In this document: one piece after another, positions 36,501 through 47,419 of the stretch
Numbering within the stretch: the first letter of the stretch is position 1
Layout of the letters: each line of letters opens with the position of its first letter
Assembly (NCBI GenBank): GCA_015680685.1
Contig: MNCI01020885.1
Coordinates: 66,782 to 130,305 of the forward strand
Origin: Gnetum montanum
Lineage: Eukaryota; Streptophyta; Gnetopsida; Gnetales; Gnetaceae
Reading direction: 5' to 3'
DNA length: 63,524 nt
Translations under genes and position numbers: made by a program
The notes under the pieces: model-generated
The model's database searches: none
The model's input: the letters and a program-made list of their open reading frames with translations, nothing else
What the model was told of the DNA's origin: nothing

Positions 36501-37350
36501 TTTTAATTTTTGATAAAGCTCTTTTAGATTCTAGTGTTTTCCTTTCTTGGATATCCTGTTTTAGCATATAAACTAAAGGCTTAGTAATTTCAGTGAATCT
36601 AAGGATAAATTTCTTAATGAAATATATCTTTCCAAAGAAATATCTAAGAGATTTTTTATTTGTAGAATTCTTGATATTCTATATTGTTTGAATTCATGCA
36701 TTACCCATAGCAATCCCTTCTTGATAGATTACATGGCCCAACAAACTTCTAGACTTAACCTTGAAAATACATTTCTTAGGATTTAATGAAATACTATTCT
36801 CATGACATCTATCAAAATTTTTTTAAAGATGACTAATATGATCTTTCTTTCTTTCTTAGTAGACAATGGTATCATCTAAATAAACCACATTGAACTCACC
36901 TATTAAATACTAAAAGCTAAGTCCATTGCTCTTTGGAAGATAGTTATGACATTTGATAATCCAAATGGCATTCTTTTGCAAGAAATTGTCCTTCATTTGG
37001 TGATAAATGTTTTTTTTATATTTATCACTCTTATCTACCATAATTTTATTATAGCCTAAAAACCATCTAGGAAGGAGTATACCTAGCATCTGAATACTTT
37101 GATCAACATTTCATCAATTCTAGGGAGTGGATACTTATCCTTTTTAGAGGCTTCATTCAAATTTCTGAAATCCACACAAAGCCTGATATTACCATTCTTC
37201 TTTCTTACTAGAACAAGATTAGCAAGCCATGTCAAATATCTGACTAGATATATGATTTAGGCTTGCAATAACTTCTTAATCTCAACTTCCATAGCTAGCT
37301 CAAATGATGGATTAAGTTTCCTTTAACCACTTTGAAACCATTTATTAAAG
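36500..37350 (-). pseudogene. Reverse transcriptase of Z
   Basis: Copies genomic RNA into cDNA. Visible: WLANLVLVRKKNGNIRLCVD and FRNLNEASKKDKYPLPRID (about 37140-37235), MPFGLSN near 36975, and an intact YLDD catalytic motif at about 36870-36885. Thumb and connection follow to 36500. Frameshifts and stops break the domain. It is preceded, unusually, by an RNase H at 37860-38190. Confidence 0.85.
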
Positions 37351-37859
37351 GAATTTTATGTGTTAATACATCAGGTCAAAAAGCTTTAAGATCATCATAA
37401 GACTAGGCAAAATTCTCTAAATTATTCTTTAATAGTAATAACAAATTTTTCCTAAAAACTGAATTATCTTCCTTTGTGATGTTTATCATCTATGGTATCT
37501 TAGTTGATCCAAGATTCACTGCTTCATAAGCTTGATCATTAGAATTTTGTATATCCTTTCTTGTGAGCTGACTTTTACTAAGCTCATTCTCATAACTAAC
37601 CATCTTTTTTTGGAATTAGATTATACTTACAACTTGACGTTGTTTCTAGTGTGATTTGAATTTTGAATTCTTGCTTGTTCTTCATAAACCTAAGTACTTG
37701 ATCATCATCTTCAAATATTTTTAAATGTCTTAAAATTATTTGGTACTAATGGTTGATGTTCATTCTTGATTATTACCCCTTCATAATTTTCTATTCATTT
37801 CACATCTAATGTTGAAGTTGCTTTTGCTAAATCATCTGCTATATAATTATCTTTTCTAC

Positions 37860-38190
37860 ATATATATTTTATTTGATACTAATCAAACTAACCTAACATT
37901 TTTTAAACGAGCTATTTATAAGGTTGTAAGAATGAGCTTTTGACTACACAATTTCCCTTGACTTACTCACAAATCAATCTTAAGTCTCCTTTTATGGTAA
38001 TTACCTTGATCCCCATCTTGAATGCTACTTTAATTCTAATACTTAAAGCTTCATATTCAGCCTTGTTATTTGTACAAGGGAAAGATAGATGAATTGCCTT
38101 GAATATTTTTGGAAAATTATCTATTACTAGAACTACTCCAGCTCTTGCATTACTAAAGTTACAAGAACCATCAAAATATAATTCCCACTT
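37860..38190 (-). pseudogene. Archaeal/dual-type RNase H of Z, upstream of RT
   Basis: The frame starts ELYFDGSCNFSNARAGVVLV, the first catalytic Asp in the YFDGS block being intact. Then HLSFPCTNNKAEYEALSIRI carries the catalytic Glu in an intact AEYEAL block. Then MGIKVITIKGDLRLI corresponds to the third catalytic Asp (GDS in relatives, here GDL). It lies between protease and RT, whereas Tat elements usually have it after the gypsy RNase H. Confidence 0.85.
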
Positions 38191-38277
38191 ACTCTCATCT
38201 TGAGATTTCTCCTTTCCAAGTTATAAATTTCTTGAAGTGTGTGAATTTTAAATTCAAAAGCCTTTGTTTCAACAATC

Positions 38278-38932
38278 TTATTTTTTTCCATTTGAAGTAA
38301 CATTTTTCAGCATCAAAGGTTTACTGTATATGTAAATTTGATTTGTTTCCCATTTCCAAGGTAGCCACATATGTGAGTAATCTGTTGATATGTAACCTGA
38401 GAAAATCTTACTCCAACTTCTACTTAACAAAAGACAATATGAATATAGTATATCTACTACTTGAACAATTAATTTACTTTTATACATGGTTTAGAAGTGA
38501 TTTTTAATAGAACATTGGGTAGTTGACCCATAATCTTCACTCTAGTTTTATTCACTTGAACAATCTTCTTATTGGATTGTTCAAGAGTCAAACTATGTTT
38601 TTGCATATATATAATGGCATGATAGTGGATGTAACTCTAGAATCAACTAAACAATTGTGAAGATATTTGTTCTTTAACTTCATTGTCAAAAGGAAAGAAG
38701 GAGCTTCTTTATCAGGAGTACAATTATAACTAGTTTTTGTTATCTTTTTCATGTTGGATACATAGCTTAACTGTAAATCTCCAACTCTCACTATCCATTT
38801 AATAAACTCTAAAGCCTTTTCTTGTTGATATCTTATTTGTAATAATTGATATATGCTGATGTTAACCTTGACATGTTTAAGATCCTCAACTAGATCATAT
38901 TCTCCATTTCCATAAAAGCTTGGTTTCTTCAT
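38278..38932 (-). pseudogene. Protease region of Z
   Basis: Begins near YDLVEDLKHVKVNISIYQLL, a conserved pre-protease block. The active site reads NCLVDSRVTSTIMPLYICK where VDSGATSNIMP is expected, so Gly is Arg. Downstream, YCLLLSRSWSKIFSGYISTD and SHMWLPWK are conserved blocks after the protease in this clade. Frameshift near 38500. Confidence 0.8.
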
Positions 38933-39085
38933 CCATTTATTAAAAGCCTAATTTTTAGTACTTTGCTATACTCAATCTTCTTTATTCTTATTTTTCTCTT
39001 TTCTACTTGATTCAAAAACTTTCCTCTTAGTAGATGGATTAGAAATGACATTTGGAGGCTTGGAATTAGTTAATCTTTCTTTTGA

Positions 39086-40130
39086 TCATAGATTATATTC
39101 ATTTTCTTCATTCTTATTACATTCTTCATCTAATGATATATCCTTTTTAGAATTTGATAGGGAAGAGATATCAATAGATTCATTATCAAAATATTTGCTT
39201 ATGTAATGAAAGCTAGATGGCTCATTATCCAATTCAATATCAAGGAAGTTAGACATAGCAAGACCATTTTCATCATCATATTCTACTAACTTAGTATCTT
39301 TATGCTTATATTTTCTATTTTTCTTTTCTTTCTTAATTTTAACTTTTGCCAAAGATTTTTCTAGTTTCACTACTTTGTTGGACAAGTCTTTCATTAACTA
39401 TCCTTTTTTAGATTCTTTACTTTCTAACTCTTTCTCTATCTTAATACAAGATGGCCTCCATAATTCTTTAAGTTGAGCAAAATATTGCATAGGAATCATC
39501 ATTTTCTCTCCTCTTTTTTCAGTTGTGATAATTTCTTCATTATTCAAGTTCAACTATCTTTCTAATTGTATAGCTTAACTGAAGTAGTCATTTAATGTTA
39601 GCAACTTTGGAGTTCTCCTTAACTAGATTGAAATATTGAGATTCCCAACCTTAAGGTAAGTGTCTCTAAGCATTTCATCTCATGGTCTATACTGTATTTG
39701 AAAGAGCCCAAAAATTCATTGAAATTTAATGTTGAAATCTTTAATTGACTCTTTAACTCCTTAAGTAACTTGTACTAGCCCATAGTACAATTATTTTTTA
39801 TCTAATTGATTGTCAAAATGGGCCAAGAAAAGACTTTTCATATCATCCAAACTTGTGATACTGTTTCTTGGCAAGTTTAAATATCAAATTTGATCCATAT
39901 CCTTTAAATTTTCCATGAACAACTTACAAGCTTGGTCTTGATGTTGAACATTTGCATGAGCCAAAGCTAACTCAAATAAGTGAATGTATTATTCAGCTAA
40001 GTAAGATTTTTTGGGAATAAAAGGCTTAAGAAACTATTTGTAATCTACCTTAGGAATACCATTGTAGTTTTGAAATCCTAATGATATAGGTCTTTAGAAA
40101 GGATTTGCCATCCTATTAGAATCCGTTTTG
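39086..40130 (-). pseudogene. gag of Z
   Basis: Capsid-type block at about 39600-40000: HLFELALAHANVQHQDQACK, a NSITSLDDMKSLFLAHF block, KESIKDFNIKFQ, and DEMLRDTYLKVGNL, all typical of plant Ty3/gypsy gag. The C-terminus (39086-39394) is a Lys-rich coiled-coil stretch followed by an acidic segment (EYDDENGLAMSNFLDIELDN). No zinc knuckle seen. Confidence 0.75.
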
Positions 40131-40434
40131 ATTATTGAACTCTTATATTTCTTTGACCTTCTCTTATAGACTAATAAACCAAATAGAAAGGGTTATTTTT
40201 CTTATCCTTCTAGCTTTTACTCCACTACCTATCCCAAAATCAAAAACCCTTTTCTATTCTTCTTCTGATCAATAACTAGTCTTATAATCTAAAAATTCTT
40301 TATCTTCTAAAGTACTAGTCTATTTAGTCATTCACTCAAAATAGTATATAATTTTTTAAATTCCTTCAATAAATCAAAAGAAATCTTGGTGTGCTATGAA
40401 TATTGATGTAATGAACCTAGGTAAAAAATGTTCT

Positions 40435-40452
40435 GCCCTCCTTCTAGCACCA
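40435..40452 (-). promoter_or_regulatory. Candidate primer-binding site of Z
   Basis: Minus strand TGGTGCTAGAAGGAGGGC, seven bases from the LTR. It begins with TGG as required for pairing with a tRNA CCA end. Shares 12 of 18 positions with the X candidate. tRNA not assigned. Confidence 0.45.
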
Positions 40453-40459
40453 AAAGAAA

Positions 40460-43336
40460 TGTTGACAAATGTTTAGAACCACCAACATTCTGCCTCTAGT
40501 CCTATAGATTTGGTGGTCATGGGAAGTGAAGGTGTCCTTCAAATAGGATTTAACTTCTTGCCTCTCTTCTAGAAACACCAAGGCCTAGATACCTCTAAAT
40601 AAACTTAGTGATTATAGAATGAACTAAGCGGGAGTATGTGTTTGCTATTATGAATGTTAAAAGTTAGATGAATTTATTTTATGATAGCTAGCTAACATTG
40701 TCCACTACTATGAGTAATCAAAATTCCTATTTTGTCAAGTCCCTTAGTCTATATATCCCCTATAGTACACTAGTTGAAACAAATAAAATTTCACAAAAAT
40801 TCTTAAGCACTATTCTGCTAATCTACTCCTAATTTTTCCTAGAGAGAAAGTTCCACAAGGAAACTAGAAATAGAGCAAGATTCAATGGATTTAGAAAAAG
40901 AACTAAAAAAAAAGGTAAATTTGTGTAAAATTTCAAACATTTAAGAGAGATAAATTGACATGAGAAAAATTCACTTTAAAATCTATTTCAATTCAATCAA
41001 AATATTACGAATTGTTGAAACCCTTTGAGGTCATCAATTTCATAAAAGACACTCTTATTTAACTACCAAAACACTTTGTAAATGACAAAGCATAAGCTTG
41101 TATTTGGCTAGTTAATATTGGTCAAGAATTGCAAAAAAATATAACTCCTAGAAAAATTTGACAATTACAAGATTGAAGTATTAAAGTAATAAAATTTTTT
41201 AAAAATGAAGCTATTTAAGTCATCTCAAAGTATCAAAGATCTTCTAGATTCCCTAAACTCAAACCAATAATTTCTATAAGACATTACTATTAAATTGCTC
41301 AAGATGCTTTTTTAAGAAAACACAAGCTCTTATATGGCAAGCCTAATAGAATTCTAATATTTCACAAAATAGAGCTATAAGAAAAACCAAGAAAATCCCA
41401 AAATTAAATGCTAAGCACGATACTATCTAAACCATTAACTAAGAAACTAAAACAAAATGGGAAGAAAAGAACTCACAGGATTATAAAAAAGTAGCTGAAT
41501 TGATGCCTTTAGCAAGCCACACTTTACAATCTTCAATATTCTTCTAAGTATCTTTTCCAAAAAATTCCTCTTAAGATTCCTCCATTTGAAGCCCCTTTTA
41601 TAGTGGCCTTAGGATAGTTACAATAATCATGAGATGTTAAGGAGTGTTACAAATATTGAAGGGATTAATTCATAACTAACCTAAGAAGTCATAACTTCCA
41701 TAAGAAGTTATGAAAAATTTAAGCCATAGTTGGAAAGTGTCCTACTCAACAACTAACTTATAATTTTGATTTTTTTAATATTCTTCAAGCTTTATCCTTA
41801 ATATGAGCTCACCATTTTGGCACATGGTAGGTCTTCCTAAGGGGTAGACATAGTTTATGCTCAACATGATTAAGCAAGATGGTGAAACAAGCTTTTTAAA
41901 TAGAGATAACTCTAATTCTAGGTGCCTTCTTCAATTCCAAGTCATCCAAATACAAATGTAAAATAGTTGATCTATGGTTGATTACATATGGAGTAGGAAA
42001 ATGTTCCCTTCAACCTAAACTTCATTTACCAAATTTAATTATTTTATTTTATTCTTCTTTTTATCATCGTTTTATTCTATGATTATTTTTGGTCATTTTA
42101 TAATAATTCAATACCAAAAGCTTGGTACAAATATATGAAATATAAAATCATAATAACATAGAAAAATAGCAGGTGTCAGTGGAAATGTAAAACGCAACAA
42201 TAAACATGGCCATCGAAACTACCAACAAGTAGCCATGATGTGTTTGCAACACACTCCATTGATGCCATGTGCCTTTGTAGGGTAGCAACCACTTATTTGC
42301 AACTCCATCTTTGCCAACATTATCAACATGGTGGTGCATCATTTTCATTTAAATTTTTCAATGCCACTCTGGAACCTAAGGGAATGAAAATAATGACATT
42401 GAATTTACCACTAGTGTGAGCACCATCATTGATAGGTGATCAATCATCATGCCTTTGTACACTTTTGCCTTGATTTTTCCTGATTCCCTCTACTAAGAAA
42501 TTGGCATACAATAATGTGATGAAGCTCTTTCAAGGTAAAGGGAAAAAATATCCCTATTTTTCTAATGGCTTTGCTATTAAGGAATTCATGGATGAAGGGA
42601 CTTTACAACTATGGGTTTTGAGCAAACACATGATTGCTAATGACCGTAGATGTCATGAATTTGGAAGAATTAATTCTTAGATGAGTTTGGTTCTCCATGG
42701 AAGCTTCTCCCCATGGCCTATCCCTAAGAGAAACCATTGCAAAGTTTCTAAACTTGTTGAAAACACATGTGCCTTGATGTACATGGCCACTCCAGCCCTA
42801 GCACCAAATTTTTCACATGCGTGAGCCATGGTTAGGCCACCTAGGCCATGCTACTCTAATATCACTTCTTGAGGACACAAGGGTTTAATATTGAAGGCCA
42901 GCAAATCTAAGATGACGGTAGTGTTGGAAGATGTTTTAATAATATCCTTGAGTTTGACCCAACACCAGGTGCCATGGCCACTAATTTTTACTTGAAATGT
43001 CCAATTGCAATCACACATGATAACTTTACATTAAATAAAATATTTTAATGATTACGTTATTTTAAGGAATTTTAGAACTTGGTGGTCCAACTTTCTAAGT
43101 TTATTAAGTCTCTAATTGATATATCCCTCATCTAAAAGGATCATAATCAATATTCTCCTCTATGTTGTTTTGATATTTTAATTAAAATATCATTTTCAGA
43201 ATCTTTGCCTTGTCTAAGGTATCTGGCAAGCTAGCTTTAAAAGCTTGAGGAAAACAAGGTAACATAACTTTATCAACTTTTCAAAGTCTATTAAGAACCA
43301 ACACTACTCCATAATAATGGTAAAAATGTGCCAATA
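40460..43336 (-). repeat. 5' LTR of Z
   Basis: Starts TGTTGACAAATG and ends GTGCCAATA, CA decayed to TA. The TATA-type box is at 41596-41602. Followed by GATTC (43337-43341), the right target duplication. Aligned with 13562-16479. Confidence 0.85.
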
Positions 43337-43341
43337 GATTC

Positions 43342-44300
43342 ATTCTAAGTTGTTAGGTATAAAGGTCATTGATTCTTTTATAAGTTGCAATTAAGAAAGG
43401 ACCTCATGCTTTCAAGATGAAAGAACTCTATGGAGTTGAGTGGAATGGATGGATGACATGATTTCACTGCCTAACATTATAAGAAAATTAAAGTTTTGTT
43501 AATTGATATCATAATCCAAAAATGAAATCTAGTTATTAAACAATCAATCTAGAAATGAAGTATAGTTCAATTAAACATCAAGTAATTAGTAGTCGTATTA
43601 ATTACCTAAGTCCTAATGAGCAATAAAGAAGAAAATACATGTAAGAAAAATAAAAAAATGAAAATATATATCAAATAAGTTGCAAAATTTTCAAGAAATC
43701 CTAACATGTATAAAGAATAGTGTATAACAAAAAAGTTGAAAAACCAATGAGCCATCACAAGATCTTAGCATGGATGGCCATCTCTCCCATGACTAAGTTG
43801 GAAGAAGGAGATCTAAAAGATAAAACATACTTGGCCATCGGTTGAGGTGTTCTTGCCACTAGCTATCCTTGATTCCAGGAAAGGTTTTACGTATTACATG
43901 TTGAACAATAATTGTTTATTTGGGCTAGTAAGGTGATAAATCATCATGGTTCCAAATGGAAAAGTTTTATAAATAATATAAGATCCTTCCCATAGTGTTT
44001 GGAATTTTATGCATTGGGGCACATATATGGGATTATATTAGAGAACCATATCTCTCAGTTGAAATTTAAATTTCCTTATTTTAAGGTCATGATATTGTCA
44101 TGGACAAGGCTACTACTCAGATTTTAAGGTCAATTTTATAAGTTGTTGAAAGTGTATTAAGCTCTACTTGAATAAGAAGAGTTGGATGTTTTCCATATAC
44201 TAACTCATAAGGGAAATAATCAATAGGAAGTTTCCATGTTGACTGATAAGACTAAAGAGCATCATTGAGTTTTGTGCTCTAGTCTTTCCTTATTTACTAA
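43342..44300 (-). other. W sequence between integrase core and the Z insertion
   Basis: 43378-43480 and 43770-43840 align with the tails of copies A (1-120, 500-560) and B (57680-57780, 58090-58150). This shows where the pol deletion of A and B ends. The minus-strand integrase C-terminus fades out here; no other coding signal. Confidence 0.6.
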
Positions 44301-44900
44301 TTGTACAAGTTAGTATTCTAGTTATTTTCCTATTAGTGACCTTTGCTTAATCATTAGCTTGGGGGTGGTATGAAGTTGTGAGTTTGTGTTCTACCCCTAA
44401 GCGTTACGTAAGTTTTTGAAAAGTAGCACCTGTAAAATGTGTTCCATTACCTTAAATTAGTGCCTTTGGCATACTAAACCTATTTAACATATTTTGTTGT
44501 ATAAATTATACCATCATAGAGGATGAAGAGTTGATAACGATGGTAGCTTTATCCCACTTAGTGTAGTAGTCAACAACAATGATGATGTATGCCTTTCTAT
44601 TGGACATGGGATTGATGAATCCCATGAAGTCAATGCCCCAAAGATCAAATGGCTCTAATGGTTGAATTGATGACCTTTCCATCCATGAAATTATCTCTCC
44701 ATCTCTTTGACATATATCACACAAATGGAAGAATTGATGGGAATTCCTGAAGATCATTGGCCAGTAATATACTTCCATGAGGATTTTAATGACCATCCTT
44801 GTAGCATAGTGGCCCCTACAAGGACCTTCATGAGCATCCAAGATAAATCAAAGTTGATCAGCATTAGGTACACACCATTGTACCAAGCCATTAGCATAAC
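44300..44900 (-). pseudogene. Integrase of W
   Basis: Zinc-binding region with CRGHYATRMVIKILMEVYYW and CDICQRDGEIISW, then core LWGIDFMGFINPMS and IIIVVDYYTKW, where the first catalytic Asp (VDY) is present. Near 44380-44450 NGTHFTGATFQKL is preceded by Gly where the second Asp belongs, and AKVTNR has Lys in place of the catalytic Glu (AEVxNR). The order and WGIDFMGP-like block are typical of Athila. Inactive. Confidence 0.82.
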
Positions 44901-45099
44901 TCTTGTAGAGGTTACCTTTGATTTCCATGTAGTGTTTAGCCTAGTGAAAAAACTATTGTTTCTTCCTACTATTCCATCCCTGTTGCATCTCCTAAGTAAG
45001 TGGAAAATAGAGGATGTGATCATACTAGTTTGGATCTTTGGGATTTTGAAATTTAGTAGCTCTAACAAAGAAGAGTTCATCTAGAAATTGATCACATAA

Positions 45100-46560
45100 A
45101 AATCCTTCATCCTCTTTTTTGTCCCATTGTAATCAAGACAAGTGGTCAACAACCACATTCTTGGTCCCCTTTTTGTTCACCATAGTAAGGTCAAACTCAT
45201 GAAGAATCATGAGTCATAGTATGAGATGGGGGATCACTGTTGGTTTGTTCATGAGGAATTGGATAGCATTGTGGTCTATGTGCACAAAAACTTAACATCC
45301 AAGCACATAGTGCTTGAATTATCTAAGGCATACACCACTACCATGAGTTCCTTTTCAATGACAATGTAGTTCAATTATGCATTCACAATGCTTTAAATTA
45401 CACATTGGTGTATTAGGGATGTTTTTAATCATCCAATTGTGTAAGCATAAATCCCAAAGCATACTTCAATGCATCAATCATGATGTGGAATGGCTTGGAC
45501 TAGTCAAGTGTTTGTAGAATTAGGATTTTCACAAGCTTTTTTTTTAACTATTGGAATGAGTTTTTGCATTCCTTAGTTGAGGTAAAAGGTGCATGCTTCT
45601 TTGTTAGTTCCACCAACAATTTAGCAATTTTTGAGAAGTTCTCAATGAAATGCCTATAATTACCAATGTGTCCAAGGAATGACCTTACATGTTTTACCAT
45701 TTCTTGTTACTTGGTGATTCCTTAGATGACCCATATTTTTTCTACATTCATCTTGATCCCTTTGCTAGAAATTTTGTGCTCTAAGACATGCCATCTTAGA
45801 CCATCAAGTGGCTCTTTTACTAGTTAAGCCTCAAATTGATCTTAGTACATCTTTGAAGTACTTGCTTAAGTCAATCCAAGGCTTACATCTTTGAAGTACT
45901 TGCTTAAGTCAATCCAAGGCTTACTCAAATGTAGCCCCATACATAGAGAAGTCATCCAGGAAGACTTTTACCCCACTACCAATTTGTGCGTTAATAATGC
46001 CGAGGACGAACCATTGGAATGTAGTAGGGGTATTACACAAGCCAAAGGGAATCTTTCTGTATGTAAACGTCCCCTAAAAACTATGAATATAGTTTTGGCC
46101 TAGTCCTTTAATGCTATCTAGATTTTGTTATAACCACTATAATCATCCATGAAGCTATAGTAGCAATGCACTACTATGGTGTCCAACACTTAATCTACAA
46201 ATGCCAACAAAAAGTAATCTTTATAAGTTGTCATGTTCAACAGCAAAGGTTTATGTAGACTCTTCATTTTCCTCCCTTCTTTGGATCAATAATGAATGAG
46301 CTAACCCATTCTCTACCCACAATCAAGTGATGAATCTAGCCTTGAGGAGTTATTCAATATCCTCTTTGACAACCTTCTTGAGTTTGGGGTTCAATCATTG
46401 TTATGGTTGCCTCTTTGGCTTGATGGAGGAGTTTGTGTAGATATGGTGCTAGCATATCCATGGATCTATTCTTATAATCTCATGATATGACCAAGAAAAG
46501 GCTATTTTCCATTTGTTCACCACTTTTAAAAATTTCTATTTTTATTCAGGAGTAAGTCTA
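45100..46560 (-). pseudogene. RT and RNase H of W
   Basis: RT: GREWVSSFIIDPKKGGK near 46290, MDDYSGYN-like block near 46150, and an intact VFLDDFSMYG catalytic block at about 45935-45970. The connection has VRSFLGHIGNYRHFIENFSK near 45650. RNase H: FHIMIDALKYALGFMLTQ near 45440. About 45250-45100 gives the VVVDHLS-type end. Frameshifts are frequent. The short plus-strand open frame at 45891-46103 is a shadow. Confidence 0.78.
45847..45922. repeat. Perfect 38-bp tandem duplication in W RT
   Basis: 45847-45884 is repeated exactly at 45885-45922. The copies are identical although the surrounding element is heavily mutated, so the duplication is recent. Confidence 0.9.
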
Positions 46561-47003
46561 ACATTAATGATCATTGACCTATCATTATTGAAAAAAGGAT
46601 ATTCCATGCATGTTGGTAAATTATTTAGTTCAAGGATCTCCTATTTAAAGTTACCAGGGATCTCCAACTCTTTCTAATCTATGTATCTTTGTATGTTGAA
46701 GAGTTGGTGATGGTTTTGCTCCATTTTGTCCATGCTTTAAACATAAATATTTATGAGGCTCTTATTTGGTTCCATGCACATGGTTGATATAGTCTGATCA
46801 ATGATTATCATCCACTAGGTACCTTCTTATCTTGTGACTACTACATATAGACACCTTTAAATCATTGTTGTTTTAGCACACTAATTGCATACTTGGAGTG
46901 ATGTATATTTGATGGTCCATAGTTTCTACATGTAATGGCACCCTATGTCATTGTATGTGATACATGAAACTCTCTTCTTATTAATTTTACCAAATTCATT
47001 TTC
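46560..47003 (-). other. W protease-RT linker
   Basis: Minus-strand sequence between the protease and RT domains. Broken frames only; position fits the linker and RT N-terminus. Confidence 0.4.
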
Positions 47004-47400
47004 CTAGAAAACTTTTAAGGAAATGTCATGGATCCCCATCCTAACATCTATTGTGCTTAGCCATGCCCTTCCCATCATGATACCGAAGTCCCCCTTGCAA
47101 TTTTTCACATGGATCAAAATGAAATTAGTAGAATAGGACCACCCATAGATAGTGGTTACAATGTCCTCTACTATCCTTAGAGGGACAATGATGGACTGAT
47201 ATGCTAGCTCTAATATGACGTTGCGTTTTTTCAAAGAAGGTAGGTTCTAATCCTTGTACATTTCTTGGGAAATCAATTTGACTTTGAAACCTGAATCCAA
47301 GAGAGCCTTGCATGGTACATTTCCTACAATCTATAAGTAGATCAAGAGACTTCTAGGATTAGATCATTTCATAGAAATGTGACTAGCCTTTATCCAATAG
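47004..47400 (-). pseudogene. Protease domain of W
   Basis: A frame with IIVPLRIVEDIVTTIYGWSY and GDFGIMMGRAWLSTIDVR aligns with the proteases of copies A and B. The active-site Asp region near 47290 (KVKLISQEMYK in one frame) is frameshifted against the rest. The upstream frame is SPKLLETLVATNLAISTFEN (47364-47594). Confidence 0.7.
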
Positions 47401-47419
47401 GTGACTACATGGATCAACA

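Larger units (their letters stand above)
13562..43336 (-). mobile_element. Element Z: Tat-like Ty3/gypsy element with 2.9-kb LTRs, split by X
   Basis: Minus-strand element flanked by the perfect 5-bp duplication GATTC (13557-13561 and 43337-43341). Without X it is about 12.5 kb. Order from the 5' end: LTR (40460-43336), candidate primer site, gag, protease, an archaeal/dual-type RNase H, RT, a second RNase H, integrase (interrupted by X at 17899-35204), a short tail with a degenerate frame, polypurine tract, 3' LTR (13562-16479). Two RNase H domains are a Tat hallmark, but the first lies upstream of RT. Confidence 0.85.

Noticed and set aside
44707-45084. 125-codon plus-strand ORF over W integrase
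   Set aside because: The minus strand carries a clear integrase with conserved blocks; the plus frame is a shadow.
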